A stretch of 64,000 bases of DNA from Motiliproteus sp965230735. Lineage in GTDB: Bacteria > Pseudomonadota > Gammaproteobacteria > Pseudomonadales > Balneatricaceae. Shown piece by piece: positions 25,018 to 32,942 of the stretch. The notes under the pieces were generated by a model, which saw only the letters and a program-made list of their open reading frames with translations, made no database searches and was not told the origin of the DNA. Position 1 is the stretch's first letter, and every line of letters begins with the position of its first letter. The DNA lies in the NCBI RefSeq assembly GCF_965230735.1, contig NZ_OZ246016.1:2232001-2296000 (forward strand). The letters run 5' to 3'. A program made the position numbers and the translations under genes.

Positions 25018-25300
25018 TCAGCGGAAGGCCAGGTCGCGAAGTCCCAGGGCGATCTGCGGAAACAGCACCATCGCCACGGTCACCCCGAACAGGATCACCA
25101 GGAACGGCGGCACGCCCCGAATCACATCCACGAACGGGCGGCGGAATGGCCCCGGGTGATGATATCGGCGGCCAGGATAAACATCGGTACTGCGATCAAG
25201 GCGGCCGGTTTTACCCCGCCGATCATCTGCTGCACCAGCACCTGCAGGCTCAGATCGGGCAGATAGATGAAGAAGGCCGGCAATGTGTCCTCCTCCAACC
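25018..25300 (-). pseudogene. Remnant of a TRAP transporter large permease (dctM)
   Basis: Two pieces of DctM in different frames. The first piece (about 25285-25147) reads LPAFFIYLPDLSLQVLVQQM, GGVKPAALIAVPMFILAADI and ITRGHSAAR, which is the N-terminal part of the family. It runs to a stop soon after. The second piece (about 25140-25018) reads VDVIRGVPPFLVILFGVTVA and MVLFPQIALGLRDLAFR and ends at a TGA, which is the DctM C-terminus. Roughly 330 central residues are missing, along with the first few dozen. The pieces meet near base 25145 with a frame change. A terminator follows. Non-functional. Confidence 0.8.
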
Positions 25301-25302
25301 GT

Positions 25303-25677
25303 AACGATCATCAAGCCGCTGAAGCCGCAGGGTCGACGGTGCTGTCGGTACGTGACGTACGCCGCCTAGGACCGGAAGGGGTGCTGGCGCTGATTCCGGA
25401 AGGGGTTAACTACTACATCACCATCGACATCGATGGTTTTGATCCGTCGATCGCACCCGGTACCGGCACGCCGAGCCATGGCGGTTTCACCTACTACGAG
25501 GTGATGGAGGTGTTGCAGGGGGTCGCCAACAAAGGCGAGGTCGTGGGTATCGATCTGTGCGAAGTGGCTCCCGACTATGATCCGACCGGCTCGACCTGCA
25601 TTCTGGCGGCCCAGGTGCTGATGAACCTGATCGGTTATGTGTTCCATGCCCGTGACAAGCGTCAGACCCAGGCGTAG
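25303..25677 (+). pseudogene. speB: C-terminal remnant of an agmatinase-type ureohydrolase
   Basis: Reads as the last 120 or so residues of an agmatinase/guanidinobutyrase: VRDVRRLGPEGVLALIPEG, YYITIDIDGFDPSIAPGTGT (with the second-half metal ligands DIDGFDP), PSHGGFTYYEVMEVLQG, and IDLCEVAPDYDPTGSTCILA. The N-terminal half with GGDHS and the DAHxD metal ligands is missing; the frame upstream runs into the antisense of dctM. So the 5' ends of this gene and of dctM meet at about base 25300. A full-length enzyme is about 310 residues. Still has its own terminator. Confidence 0.85.
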
Positions 25678-25713
25678 TAAGCCGATCACGCCAGGCTCTG
25701 GTGCTCGATAAGC

Positions 25714-25741
25714 AGACCGCCCGATGGGGCGGTCTTTTTTT
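25714..25741 (+). terminator. Rho-independent terminator of the ureohydrolase remnant
   Basis: AGACCGCCC, loop GATG, GGGCGGTCT, followed by a run of seven T. Strong and intact although the gene before it is broken. Confidence 0.9.
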
Positions 25742-25809
25742 ACGTCTTCGGCGAGTCAGAGCCATAGTCCGGGTGGCACCGCTGGCTCACATCCCAGATA
25801 AGCGACCAC

Positions 25810-25836
25810 AAAAAAGGCCGCCCTGAGGCAGCCCTT
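25810..25836 (-). terminator. Rho-independent terminator of the AGCS symporter gene
   Basis: Minus strand AAGGGCTGCC, loop TCAG, GGCGGCCTTT with two G-U pairs and an extended T-run. It lies 22 nt past the stop of the symporter. Confidence 0.8.
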
Positions 25837-25857
25837 GTTTAACAGCTTAAGCGTTGA

Positions 25858-27384
25858 TTAGGCCTTGGCCGGGGCGCTTCCCGGGGCGGCTTCGTCTTTG
25901 CTCGCTTGACCCTGCTTCTTGCTCCAGAAGTCAGCATTCTTGATGCCAAGCTTTTCAGGATCGAACGTGTACTCGGTAACGCCTGCTTTCTGCTGCGCTT
26001 CGTAATCCTTCAGCGCCTTCAGGGCCGGCTTGGCCATGAAGAAGATGATCAGGATACCGATGATGTTCAGCCATGCCATCAGGCCAACACCGACGTCACC
26101 CATGCCCCATGCCAGGTTGGCAGTCTTGATTGCGCCGTAGAAGGTGGCGCCCATCAGAACGACCTTCAGCATGAAGATCAGGCCCGGAATGTGCAGGCTG
26201 CGCTGAATGTAAGCCACGTTGGTCTCGGCGATGTAGTAGTACGCCAGGATGGTGGTGAAGGAGAAGAAGAACAGTGCCAGGGCGATAAACGGCTTACCGA
26301 CGCCCGGCAGTACGCTCTCAACCGCCATCTGGGTGAATGCAGGGCTGTTGGCGGCGATATCGGCGGCAACGTTCTGAATCAGGAACGCATCACCTGCACC
26401 GTGTACGTTGTAGGCACCGGTGATCAGGATCATCAGCGCGGTTGCGGTACAAACGAACAGGGTATCGATGTAAACCGAGAAGGCCTGGACCAGACCCTGC
26501 TGAGCCGGGTGCTTAACCGCCGCAGCGGCCGCAGCGTGTGGGCCAGTACCCTGACCGGCTTCGTTGGAGTAAACACCACGCTTAACACCCCAACCGATGG
26601 CTGCACCGACACCCGCCATCGGTGTGAAGGCGTCGCCGATGATCATGCCGAAGATAGCCGGCAGTTGATCAACGTTCAGGGCCACGATAACGCAGGCGAT
26701 GATGATGTAAGCCAGTGCCATGAACGGAACCACAATCTCGGTGAAGCGCGCGATTCGCTTAACACCACCGAAGATGATGAAGCCCAGGATCAGCACAACG
26801 GCCAGACCGGAGATGATCTTGGCAGAACTCAGCTCGCCCATGCCGGTTTGGATCATCTGACCCGGACCGAAGGCCAGCTCAACCGCATTACCGATACTGT
26901 TGGACTGGACACCCGGCAGCAGGACACCACAGGCCAGGATGGTGGCGATAGCGAAGATCCAGGCGTACCACTTCTGGCCCATCGCTTTCTCGATGTAGTA
27001 AGCCGGACCACCGCGGTATTCACCGTCTTGTTCTTCTTTGTAGATCTGAGCCAGGGTGGATTCGGTGTAGGCGGTGGCTGCGCCCAGGAAGGCAACAACC
27101 CACATCCAGAAGACAGCACCAGGACCACCGAAGCCGATGGCGGCAGCAACACCGGCAATGTTACCGGTACCGACGCGGCCGGACAGCGACACAGCCAGTG
27201 CTTGGAAAGAGGAGATACCCTTATCGGATTCTTTGTTGGACAGCAGCAGGCGCCACATCTCCCGGAAGTGACGTACCTGAACGAAACGGGTCAGGATGGA
27301 GTAGAACAGACCGGCGCCCAGACACAGATAGATCAGTGCCGGACTCCAGATAATACCGTTGAGAAAATCAACCAGGCCTTGCAT
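25858..27384 (-). CDS. Na+/alanine (or glycine) symporter, AGCS family
   Basis: Sodium-driven amino-acid uptake in the inner membrane, 508 residues with about ten membrane helices. Family signatures: FQALAVSLSGRVGTGNIAGV near residue 60, GGPGAVFWMWVVAFLGAATA, YRGGPAYYIEKAMGQKWYAW, and GVYSNEAGQGTGPHAAAAAA near 270. GGGAGC precedes the ATG. Monocistronic, with its own terminator. I looked upstream for a glycine riboswitch, which often controls this family, and saw none. Substrate (alanine, glycine or both) cannot be told from sequence. Confidence 0.94.
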   Translation of the reverse strand: MQGLVDFLNGIIWSPALIYLCLGAGLFYSILTRFVQVRHFREMWRLLLSNKESDKGISSFQALAVSLSGRVGTGNIAGVAAAIGFGGPGAVFWMWVVAFLGAATAYTESTLAQIYKEEQDGEYRGGPAYYIEKAMGQKWYAWIFAIATILACGVLLPGVQSNSIGNAVELAFGPGQMIQTGMGELSSAKIISGLAVVLILGFIIFGGVKRIARFTEIVVPFMALAYIIIACVIVALNVDQLPAIFGMIIGDAFTPMAGVGAAIGWGVKRGVYSNEAGQGTGPHAAAAAAVKHPAQQGLVQAFSVYIDTLFVCTATALMILITGAYNVHGAGDAFLIQNVAADIAANSPAFTQMAVESVLPGVGKPFIALALFFFSFTTILAYYYIAETNVAYIQRSLHIPGLIFMLKVVLMGATFYGAIKTANLAWGMGDVGVGLMAWLNIIGILIIFFMAKPALKALKDYEAQQKAGVTEYTFDPEKLGIKNADFWSKKQGQASKDEAAPGSAPAKA

Positions 27385-27447
27385 AAATGCTCCCTATATT
27401 ATTGTTAAGCCAGCCCGCTTTACTGGGTTTGGGCCGGAACGCGCAGC

Positions 27448-27453
27448 ATTATA
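27448..27453 (-). promoter_or_regulatory. Candidate -10 box of the AGCS symporter gene
   Basis: Minus-strand TATAAT 64 nt before the start codon. A convincing -35 at the right spacing is not visible. Confidence 0.45.
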
Positions 27454-27739
27454 GGGTATATGCGACTAAATATTGATATCTTCGTCAAAATAAATTGACA
27501 TTTGTTGTTGGGGGCTTACCCGTTCCTGATTCGGCGGCTATGACCGTTGAGTCGTCTATCATCTGAGTCATGATCCGTGGCGTTGAATCCGTCACCAATC
27601 CGGTACTGGCGTTGCTTAACTCTGATCAGCCGCTAGCCGCTTCATTGCCGCTAACACCGACTGAAACATTCGTTTTAATTCTGGATTTTTTTCTCTGACC
27701 TGGATCAGCTATCGACCGGTTATTGCTGGAGCTGCGGCT

Positions 27740-27764
27740 GTATAAGCGTATGCTAACGCTATAC
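27740..27764. promoter_or_regulatory. Inverted repeat upstream of the YebG-like gene
   Basis: GTATAAGCGT-N6-ACGCTATAC is nearly symmetric and includes a TATACT that could be a -10 box (27760-27765). It is not a LexA box (CTGT-N8-ACAG). It lies 86 nt before the YebG-like start, the only ordered element seen in the 465-nt gap 27385-27849. Confidence 0.4.
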
Positions 27765-27849
27765 TGAGATTGGTAAACGATCCTTATTATCGAATCTTGG
27801 CTTGCAGTTGCCTCGAGGAGTCGTGTCCGGGATCGGACAGGTGAATATC

Positions 27850-28290
27850 ATGAAAAAGCGATTTGAACGTAAAACAGTCTATATCTACGAGCTCAATGGT
27901 CAGGAAAAGATCAAGGTCACCACTGCCGAAGAGGCGGCTCATTGGGATGAGGTATTTGAACTGGCCGAGCAGGTTGATCAATTGCTGCTGGATAAGCCGC
28001 CGTCAATCAAGCTCAACGAAGAACAACGCACCGAAATGAGCCTGTATCTGGCTCAACAGCGAGATGAGTTGGGGTTGTTGTTTGGTGGTGCGGCTGTAGA
28101 AGAGGGCAAGGACGAGAGCAAGAAGGACAGTAAGGACGGGGGCAAGGAGGAGAGTAAGGACGCAAAGCCGAAACTGGTCAAAACCGGTGAAACCGAGGGT
28201 GTAAGCCAAGCGGAAAAGGTCAAAAAGCAGGACTTCGTTAAGGAGTTTAAGCGTCCGGTTGAACCGCTGAAGGACGGCTTCAGTATCTAA
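27850..28290 (+). CDS. YebG-like protein with charged tail
   Basis: Residues 1-75 resemble YebG, the small SOS-regulated protein of unknown function: KTVYIYELNGQEKIKVTTAE, EAAHWDEVFELAEQVDQLLL and LNEEQRTEMSLYLAQQRDEL follow the YebG layout of a basic strand, a helix, and a second helix ending in a charged run. The start is the ATG preceded by AGGTGAATATC. The second half is a Lys/Glu/Asp-rich low-complexity segment (residues ~83-115) not needed for the fold. In E. coli yebG is LexA-repressed, but no LexA box was found here, so control may differ. Confidence 0.65.
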   Translation: MKKRFERKTVYIYELNGQEKIKVTTAEEAAHWDEVFELAEQVDQLLLDKPPSIKLNEEQRTEMSLYLAQQRDELGLLFGGAAVEEGKDESKKDSKDGGKEESKDAKPKLVKTGETEGVSQAEKVKKQDFVKEFKRPVEPLKDGFSI

Positions 28291-28413
28291 TCCCTCTGCG
28301 TAGCGGGCAGACGACGGTCATCTCTGCTTGCTACCGGATCCTGGCTAAGGGAGCCTGTTGGAGGCCCGTTGGTCTAGCCTGTACAGAACATCAATAGTCG
28401 GAAAGGAATCGGT

Positions 28414-29199
28414 GTGGCCTCTGTGTTTCGGTCGGTAGTCTCGATAGTTGTCATCCTTCTCAGTCTCTCGGTGCAAGCCCAGGCCGAAGGCGACTCTACG
28501 GCTTCGGTTCTCTTAGCCTTAAAACAGGATTCGCAACCCAAGTATTTTCTCAATGCCCTCCAGCGTCAGGGTTTATGCGATCGGATCTATGCCGAATTAA
28601 GCCAGCGCCTGGCCCAGCGCCATATTGAGCTGCAGGTACAGCAACCCTTTGTTCCGATCAAGCGGTTGCTGAAGCAGATTGAACACGGGGCCGCCGATCT
28701 GTTCTGTGGTGCCGGTCGAAATGCCGAGCGGGAAGCCCGGTTCCACTACCTCAGTACCCCGGTATACGAGGTCAGTAATGTGGTGCTGGCCCACAGGGAC
28801 GAGCCCCTGACGCCGCAGACATTCGCCGACCTGGCTGCGATCGACCATGCGGTCGCCATCATTGATGGAACCTCTTCGGGGCGCTTTTTGCAGCGGCAGG
28901 GAGTCGAGCCGGGTGCCCTGTTCAACGAGATCAACCGGGCCATCAAAGCGGTGGCGGATAATCCGCGGGTGCGATTCTTTTATTACCATGACCTGGGGTT
29001 GAATTACGCCCTGATCAGCCATAAAAACCTGCCGATTCGGGTCGTACCCAGTCGCTTTAGAACCGTGCCGCAGTGGATTCTGGTCAGTCGCCAGACACCG
29101 GACAGCTTGCGTCAGGCATTGGAAACCACATTGGCGGAGATGCAGGCGGACGGGACTCTGGCTGCGATCGGAGCTGAATTCCTCGCGCTCAAACCGTAA
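28414..29199 (+). CDS. Periplasmic solute-binding protein, family 3-like
   Basis: Exported protein of 261 residues: GTG start with GGAAAGGA upstream, a signal peptide (VVSIVVILLSLSVQAQA) and a mature domain with the two-lobe SBP_bac_3 pattern, including PFVPIKRLLKQIEHGAADLF, TPVYEVSNVVLAHRDEP, ALISHKNLPIRVVPSRF and a closing helix with LAEMQADGTLAAIGAEF. No permease or ATPase adjoins it in the same direction; its end overlaps the yejF end by 11 nt in convergent orientation. Orphan proteins of this type often have signalling rather than uptake roles. Ligand unknown. Confidence 0.8.
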   Translation: MASVFRSVVSIVVILLSLSVQAQAEGDSTASVLLALKQDSQPKYFLNALQRQGLCDRIYAELSQRLAQRHIELQVQQPFVPIKRLLKQIEHGAADLFCGAGRNAEREARFHYLSTPVYEVSNVVLAHRDEPLTPQTFADLAAIDHAVAIIDGTSSGRFLQRQGVEPGALFNEINRAIKAVADNPRVRFFYYHDLGLNYALISHKNLPIRVVPSRFRTVPQWILVSRQTPDSLRQALETTLAEMQADGTLAAIGAEFLALKP

Positions 29200-30790
29200 A
29201 AGCGGCCTGCAACAGCTCACGGGTGTAGGCGTGGGCCGGGGCATCGAACAGCTGCTGTGCCGGGCCCTGTTCCACCACTTCGCCGGCACGCATCACCAAC
29301 AGTTGGTGGCTCAGTGCTTTCACCACCGCCAGATCATGGCTGATAAACAGGTAGCTCAAGCCGTGGCGCGCCTGTAATTCCCGCAGCAGCTCGATAATCT
29401 GTGACTGCACGGTGCGGTCCAACGCCGAGGTGGGTTCGTCGAGGATAATCAGTTTCGGTTTCAACACCAGTGCCCGGGCAATGGCGATCCGTTGTCGCTG
29501 GCCGCCGGAAAACTCGTGGGGATAACGCTGGCAGGCATCGGCATCCAATCCCACTTCCCGCAGGACTTCGACCACCATCTGTGGTCGCGTGCCAGGATCG
29601 CCGATACCGTGGATCTCCATCCCTTCGCTGATGATCTGCTCGATCGTCATCCGCGGGCTCAGGCTGCCGTAGGGGTCCTGAAACACAACCTGAAGTTCGC
29701 GTCGCAGTGGTTTGAACTGTTTCTGATTCAATCGGTCGATTCGCTGCCCCTCGAACTCGACGCTGCCTTCGCTGCTCAGCAGTCGCAGAATGGCCAGTCC
29801 AAGGGTGGTCTTTCCCGATCCGGACTCGCCGACAATGCCCAGGGTTTCGCCGGGTCTCAGCCTGATATCCACCCCGTTGACCGCTTTGACATGGTCCACG
29901 GTGCGTTTGAGTAAACCTTGCTTGATGGGGAACCAGACCCGCAGCTGATCGGTACTCAGCAGTGGCGTCTCATCGCCGTTCAATGGCTTGGGCTGGCCGG
30001 TCGGTTCAGCATCCAGCAGCATTCGGGTGTAATCGTGCTGGGGGTTGCCGAACAGAGCGGCGGTATCGTTGTGTTCAACCAGCAGGCCCTGGTGCATCAC
30101 GCAGACACGATCGGCGTAGCGGCGCACGATATTGAGATCGTGGCTGATCAACAGGATCGCCATGCCCAACTTCTGTTGCAGCTCGCGTAACAGCTGCAGA
30201 ATCTGTTGAGCGATGGTCACATCCAGCGCCGTGGTGGGCTCGTCCGCGATCAGGAGTTCCGGTTCATTGGCCAGCGCCATGGCGATCATCACCCGTTGGC
30301 GCTGGCCGCCGGACAGTTCGTGGGGATAGCTGCTCAAACGGCTTTCGGGCTCGCGGATGCCCACCAGTGTCAGCAGCTCCAGAATTCGCTGACGGGCATC
30401 AGCGCCGGTCATGCCTTTGTGCAGCAGCAGGGTTTCACCGATCTGTTTTTCCAGTGTGTGCAGCGGATTGAGCGAGGTCATCGGTTCCTGAAAGATGATG
30501 CTGATCCGGTCGCCGCGTAGCTGCCGCATACTGGCTTCGTCGGTCTGCAACAGATCCTGGCCACGATAATGGATCGAGCCCCCCGGGTGGTCGGCCTGGC
30601 GCAGCAACTTAAGAATCGATAGCGCCGTGACCGACTTGCCGGAACCGGATTCGCCCACCAGTGCCAGGGTTTGTCCCGCCTGGATGTCGAAACTGACTCC
30701 TTTGACGGCATCGGTGGCCTGGCCCTGCTGGTGGAATCGCACCCGCAGATCCCGGACTTTGACCAAAGGGTCGGTGCTGGCGTTATTCAC
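29189..30790 (-). CDS. yejF: Oligopeptide-type ABC transporter ATP-binding protein YejF
   Basis: Duplicated ATPase (533 residues) energising peptide uptake through YejBE. Each half has a Walker A (GESGSGKSV near residue 41, GESGSGKTT near 323), a signature (ELSGGQRQRV, EFSGGQRQRI) and a Walker B (LLIADEPTTALD, LIILDEPTSALD). The start overlaps the yejE stop by 4 nt. In E. coli the Yej system takes up microcin C and peptides. Confidence 0.95.
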   Translation of the reverse strand: MNNASTDPLVKVRDLRVRFHQQGQATDAVKGVSFDIQAGQTLALVGESGSGKSVTALSILKLLRQADHPGGSIHYRGQDLLQTDEASMRQLRGDRISIIFQEPMTSLNPLHTLEKQIGETLLLHKGMTGADARQRILELLTLVGIREPESRLSSYPHELSGGQRQRVMIAMALANEPELLIADEPTTALDVTIAQQILQLLRELQQKLGMAILLISHDLNIVRRYADRVCVMHQGLLVEHNDTAALFGNPQHDYTRMLLDAEPTGQPKPLNGDETPLLSTDQLRVWFPIKQGLLKRTVDHVKAVNGVDIRLRPGETLGIVGESGSGKTTLGLAILRLLSSEGSVEFEGQRIDRLNQKQFKPLRRELQVVFQDPYGSLSPRMTIEQIISEGMEIHGIGDPGTRPQMVVEVLREVGLDADACQRYPHEFSGGQRQRIAIARALVLKPKLIILDEPTSALDRTVQSQIIELLRELQARHGLSYLFISHDLAVVKALSHQLLVMRAGEVVEQGPAQQLFDAPAHAYTRELLQAAFTV

Positions 30791-31818
30791 AGTTCTTTCC
30801 TCGGATCAAAGGCATCCCGTACCGCTTCGCCGATAAAGATCAGCAGGGTCAGCATCACCGACAGGACGATAAACGCGCTCAGTCCCAACCAGGGGGCGTG
30901 CAGGTTGGCCTTGCCCTGGGCCACCAGTTCTCCAAGGGATGGAGAGCCCGGCGGCAGCCCGAAGCCGAGAAAGTCCAGCGCGGTCAGGGTGACCACGGAG
31001 CCGTTGAAGATAAACGGCATAAAGGTCAGGGTCGCCACCATGGCGTTGGGGAGGATGTGGCGGAACATGATCAGGCGACTGCCGAGCCCCAGTGCCCGGG
31101 CGGCGCGAACGTATTCTAGATTGCGGCCACGCAGGAATTCGGCCCGTACCACATCGACCAGCTGCATCCAGGAGAACAGCAGCATAATCCCCAGCAGCCA
31201 CCAGAAATTCGGCTCCACAATACTGGCCAAGATGATTAGCAGAAATAGTACCGGCAAGCCGGACCAGATCTCGATAAAACGTTGGAACAGCAGGTCGACC
31301 TTGCCGCCGTAATAGCCCTGGACTGCGCCGGCGATCACACCGATCACCGAGCTGGCTGCGGTCAGAATCAGCGCAAACAGCATCGAAATCCGAAAACCGT
31401 AGATCACCCGGGCCAGTACATCGCGCCCCTGGTCATCGGTGCCGAGCCAGTTCTCGATGGTGGGTGGGGAGGGCGCCGGTACCGGCAGATCATAATTGAT
31501 GGTGTTGTAGCTGAAGCGGATCGGCGGCCACAGCATCCAGCCGCTGCCCTGTTGTTCAATCAGCTCCTGAACATAGGGGTCTTTATAGTCTGCGCTGGAG
31601 TCGAATTCGCCACCGAAGCGGGTTTCGGCATAATCGTTCCAGAGCGGATAGTAGAGCTGTTGCTGGTAGCTGATCAGCAGCGGTTTTTCGTTGGCGATCA
31701 GCTCGGCGCCGAGGCTGAGGATAAACAGGCTGCTGAGCAGCCATAGTGACCAGTAGCCGCGGCGATTCTGCTTGAAGCGCGCCAATCGGCGCTGATTGAT
31801 CGGGTTGAGCGGTTTCAG
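30787..31818 (-). CDS. yejE: ABC transporter permease YejE, probable CTG start
   Basis: Inner-membrane permease of the Yej peptide importer. Signatures: NRRGYWSLWLLSSLFILSLG at the N-terminal helix, NWLGTDDQGRDVLARVIYG, the EAA loop VRAARALGLGSRLIMFRHIL, and GFGLPPGSPSLGELVAQGK. No ATG or GTG fits the family N-terminus. The frame reaches a CTG at base 31818, 3 nt after the yejB stop and 8 nt after GGGAGG. From it the protein starts (M)KPLNPINQRRLARF, matching MSRLSPVNQARWARF of E. coli YejE in length. A TTG at base 31785 would lose eleven residues and has no ribosome site. Confidence 0.93.
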   Translation of the reverse strand: MKPLNPINQRRLARFKQNRRGYWSLWLLSSLFILSLGAELIANEKPLLISYQQQLYYPLWNDYAETRFGGEFDSSADYKDPYVQELIEQQGSGWMLWPPIRFSYNTINYDLPVPAPSPPTIENWLGTDDQGRDVLARVIYGFRISMLFALILTAASSVIGVIAGAVQGYYGGKVDLLFQRFIEIWSGLPVLFLLIILASIVEPNFWWLLGIMLLFSWMQLVDVVRAEFLRGRNLEYVRAARALGLGSRLIMFRHILPNAMVATLTFMPFIFNGSVVTLTALDFLGFGLPPGSPSLGELVAQGKANLHAPWLGLSAFIVLSVMLTLLIFIGEAVRDAFDPRKEL

Positions 31819-31821
31819 CGG

Positions 31822-32928
31822 TCAGCCCTCCCGACTTTCGAAATCGATCCGGGGATCGACGATGACATAGCAGATATCCGATACCAGTTTCAGTAGCAGG
31901 CCGATCAGGGTGAAGATATATAACGTGCCGAAGATCACCGGGTAGTCACGATTGATGACCGCCTCGTAACCCAGCAGGCCCAGGCCATCGAGGGAGAAGA
32001 TCACTTCGATCAGCATCGAACCGGTAAAAAAGATGCTGACCAAAGCGGCAGGCATGCCAGCGATGATCAGCAGCATGGCGTTGCGGAACACGTGGCCGTA
32101 GAGTACCTGATTCTCGGTCAAGCCCTTGGCGCGGGCTGTCAGCACATACTGCTTGCTGATCTCGTCCAGAAAGCTGTTCTTGGTCAGCATCGTCAGGGTG
32201 GCGAAGCTGGAGATCACAGACGCCAGCACCGGCAGGGTGATGTGCCAGAAGTAATCGCCGATCTTGCCGAGCAGGCTCAGCTCGTCGAAATTGGGCGAGG
32301 TCAGCCCCCTCAGCGGGAACCAGTCGAAATAGGTGCCGCCGGCGAACAGTACGATCAGCAGGATCGCAAACAGGAAGTTCGGGATCGCGTAGCCGACGAT
32401 AATGGCCGAGCTGGTCCAGACATCGAAAGGGGTGCCGTCGCGGACCGCTTTTTTGATGCCCAGTGGAATCGATACCAGGTAGGTGATCAGCGTGGCCCAG
32501 AGTCCCAGCGAGATCGACACCGGCAGCTTCTCGATGATCAGATCGACCACCCCTTTGTCGCTGTAGAAACTGCGGCCGAAATCGAACATCAGGTAGTTCT
32601 TCAACATCTGGCCGAAGCGCTCCAGCGGTGGTTTGTCGAAACCGTAGAGCTTCTCGATCTCGGCAATCAGCTTCGGATCCAGACCCTGCGCCCCCCGGTA
32701 ACCGGAGCTCTCGCCGTTCAGGCTCTGGGTGTTGCTTCCCTGGCTCAGATCGCTCTGGACCGAGCTGCCGATTCGGCTGGTAGCATCGGTGTTGAGACCC
32801 TGCAGGTGGGCGATGGTCTGCTCCACCGGGCCGCCCGGTGCGGCCTGGATGATGATGAAGTTGATCGTGAGAATGCCCAGCAGCGTTGGAATGATCAGCA
32901 GCAGGCGACGGAAGATATAGGCAGCCAT
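31822..32928 (-). CDS. yejB: ABC transporter permease YejB
   Basis: First permease of the Yej importer, 368 residues. The N-terminus MAAYIFRRLLLIIPTLLGIL and TINFIIIQAAPGGPVEQTIA, the core LYGFDKPPLERFGQMLKNYL and the EAA loop YVLTARAKGLTENQVLYGHV are typical of the DppB/YejB group. The start codon ATG overlaps the yejA stop (ATGA), with GGAGG 13 nt upstream. A perfect 8-bp hairpin spans the start codon. Ends at the TGA that is followed by the yejE CTG. Confidence 0.95.
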   Translation of the reverse strand: MAAYIFRRLLLIIPTLLGILTINFIIIQAAPGGPVEQTIAHLQGLNTDATSRIGSSVQSDLSQGSNTQSLNGESSGYRGAQGLDPKLIAEIEKLYGFDKPPLERFGQMLKNYLMFDFGRSFYSDKGVVDLIIEKLPVSISLGLWATLITYLVSIPLGIKKAVRDGTPFDVWTSSAIIVGYAIPNFLFAILLIVLFAGGTYFDWFPLRGLTSPNFDELSLLGKIGDYFWHITLPVLASVISSFATLTMLTKNSFLDEISKQYVLTARAKGLTENQVLYGHVFRNAMLLIIAGMPAALVSIFFTGSMLIEVIFSLDGLGLLGYEAVINRDYPVIFGTLYIFTLIGLLLKLVSDICYVIVDPRIDFESREG

Positions 32929-32942
32929 CAGGGGTGGCTGCC
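32920..32942 (-). promoter_or_regulatory. Hairpin over the yejA stop / yejB start
   Basis: Minus strand GGCAGCCA, loop CCCCTGA, TGGCTGCC: eight perfect pairs. The loop and 3' arm contain the overlapping TGA/ATG, so the yejB start is hidden unless ribosomes finishing yejA open it. This would enforce coupled translation. Confidence 0.5.

Noticed and set aside
25906..27408. 500-codon open frame antisense to the AGCS symporter
   Set aside because: Composition is that of a reversed membrane-protein gene (Asp/Gln/His-rich without domains); the symporter strand has full family signatures and a ribosome site.
27385..27849. Glycine riboswitch before the AGCS symporter
   Set aside because: No conserved glycine-aptamer core found by eye on the minus strand.
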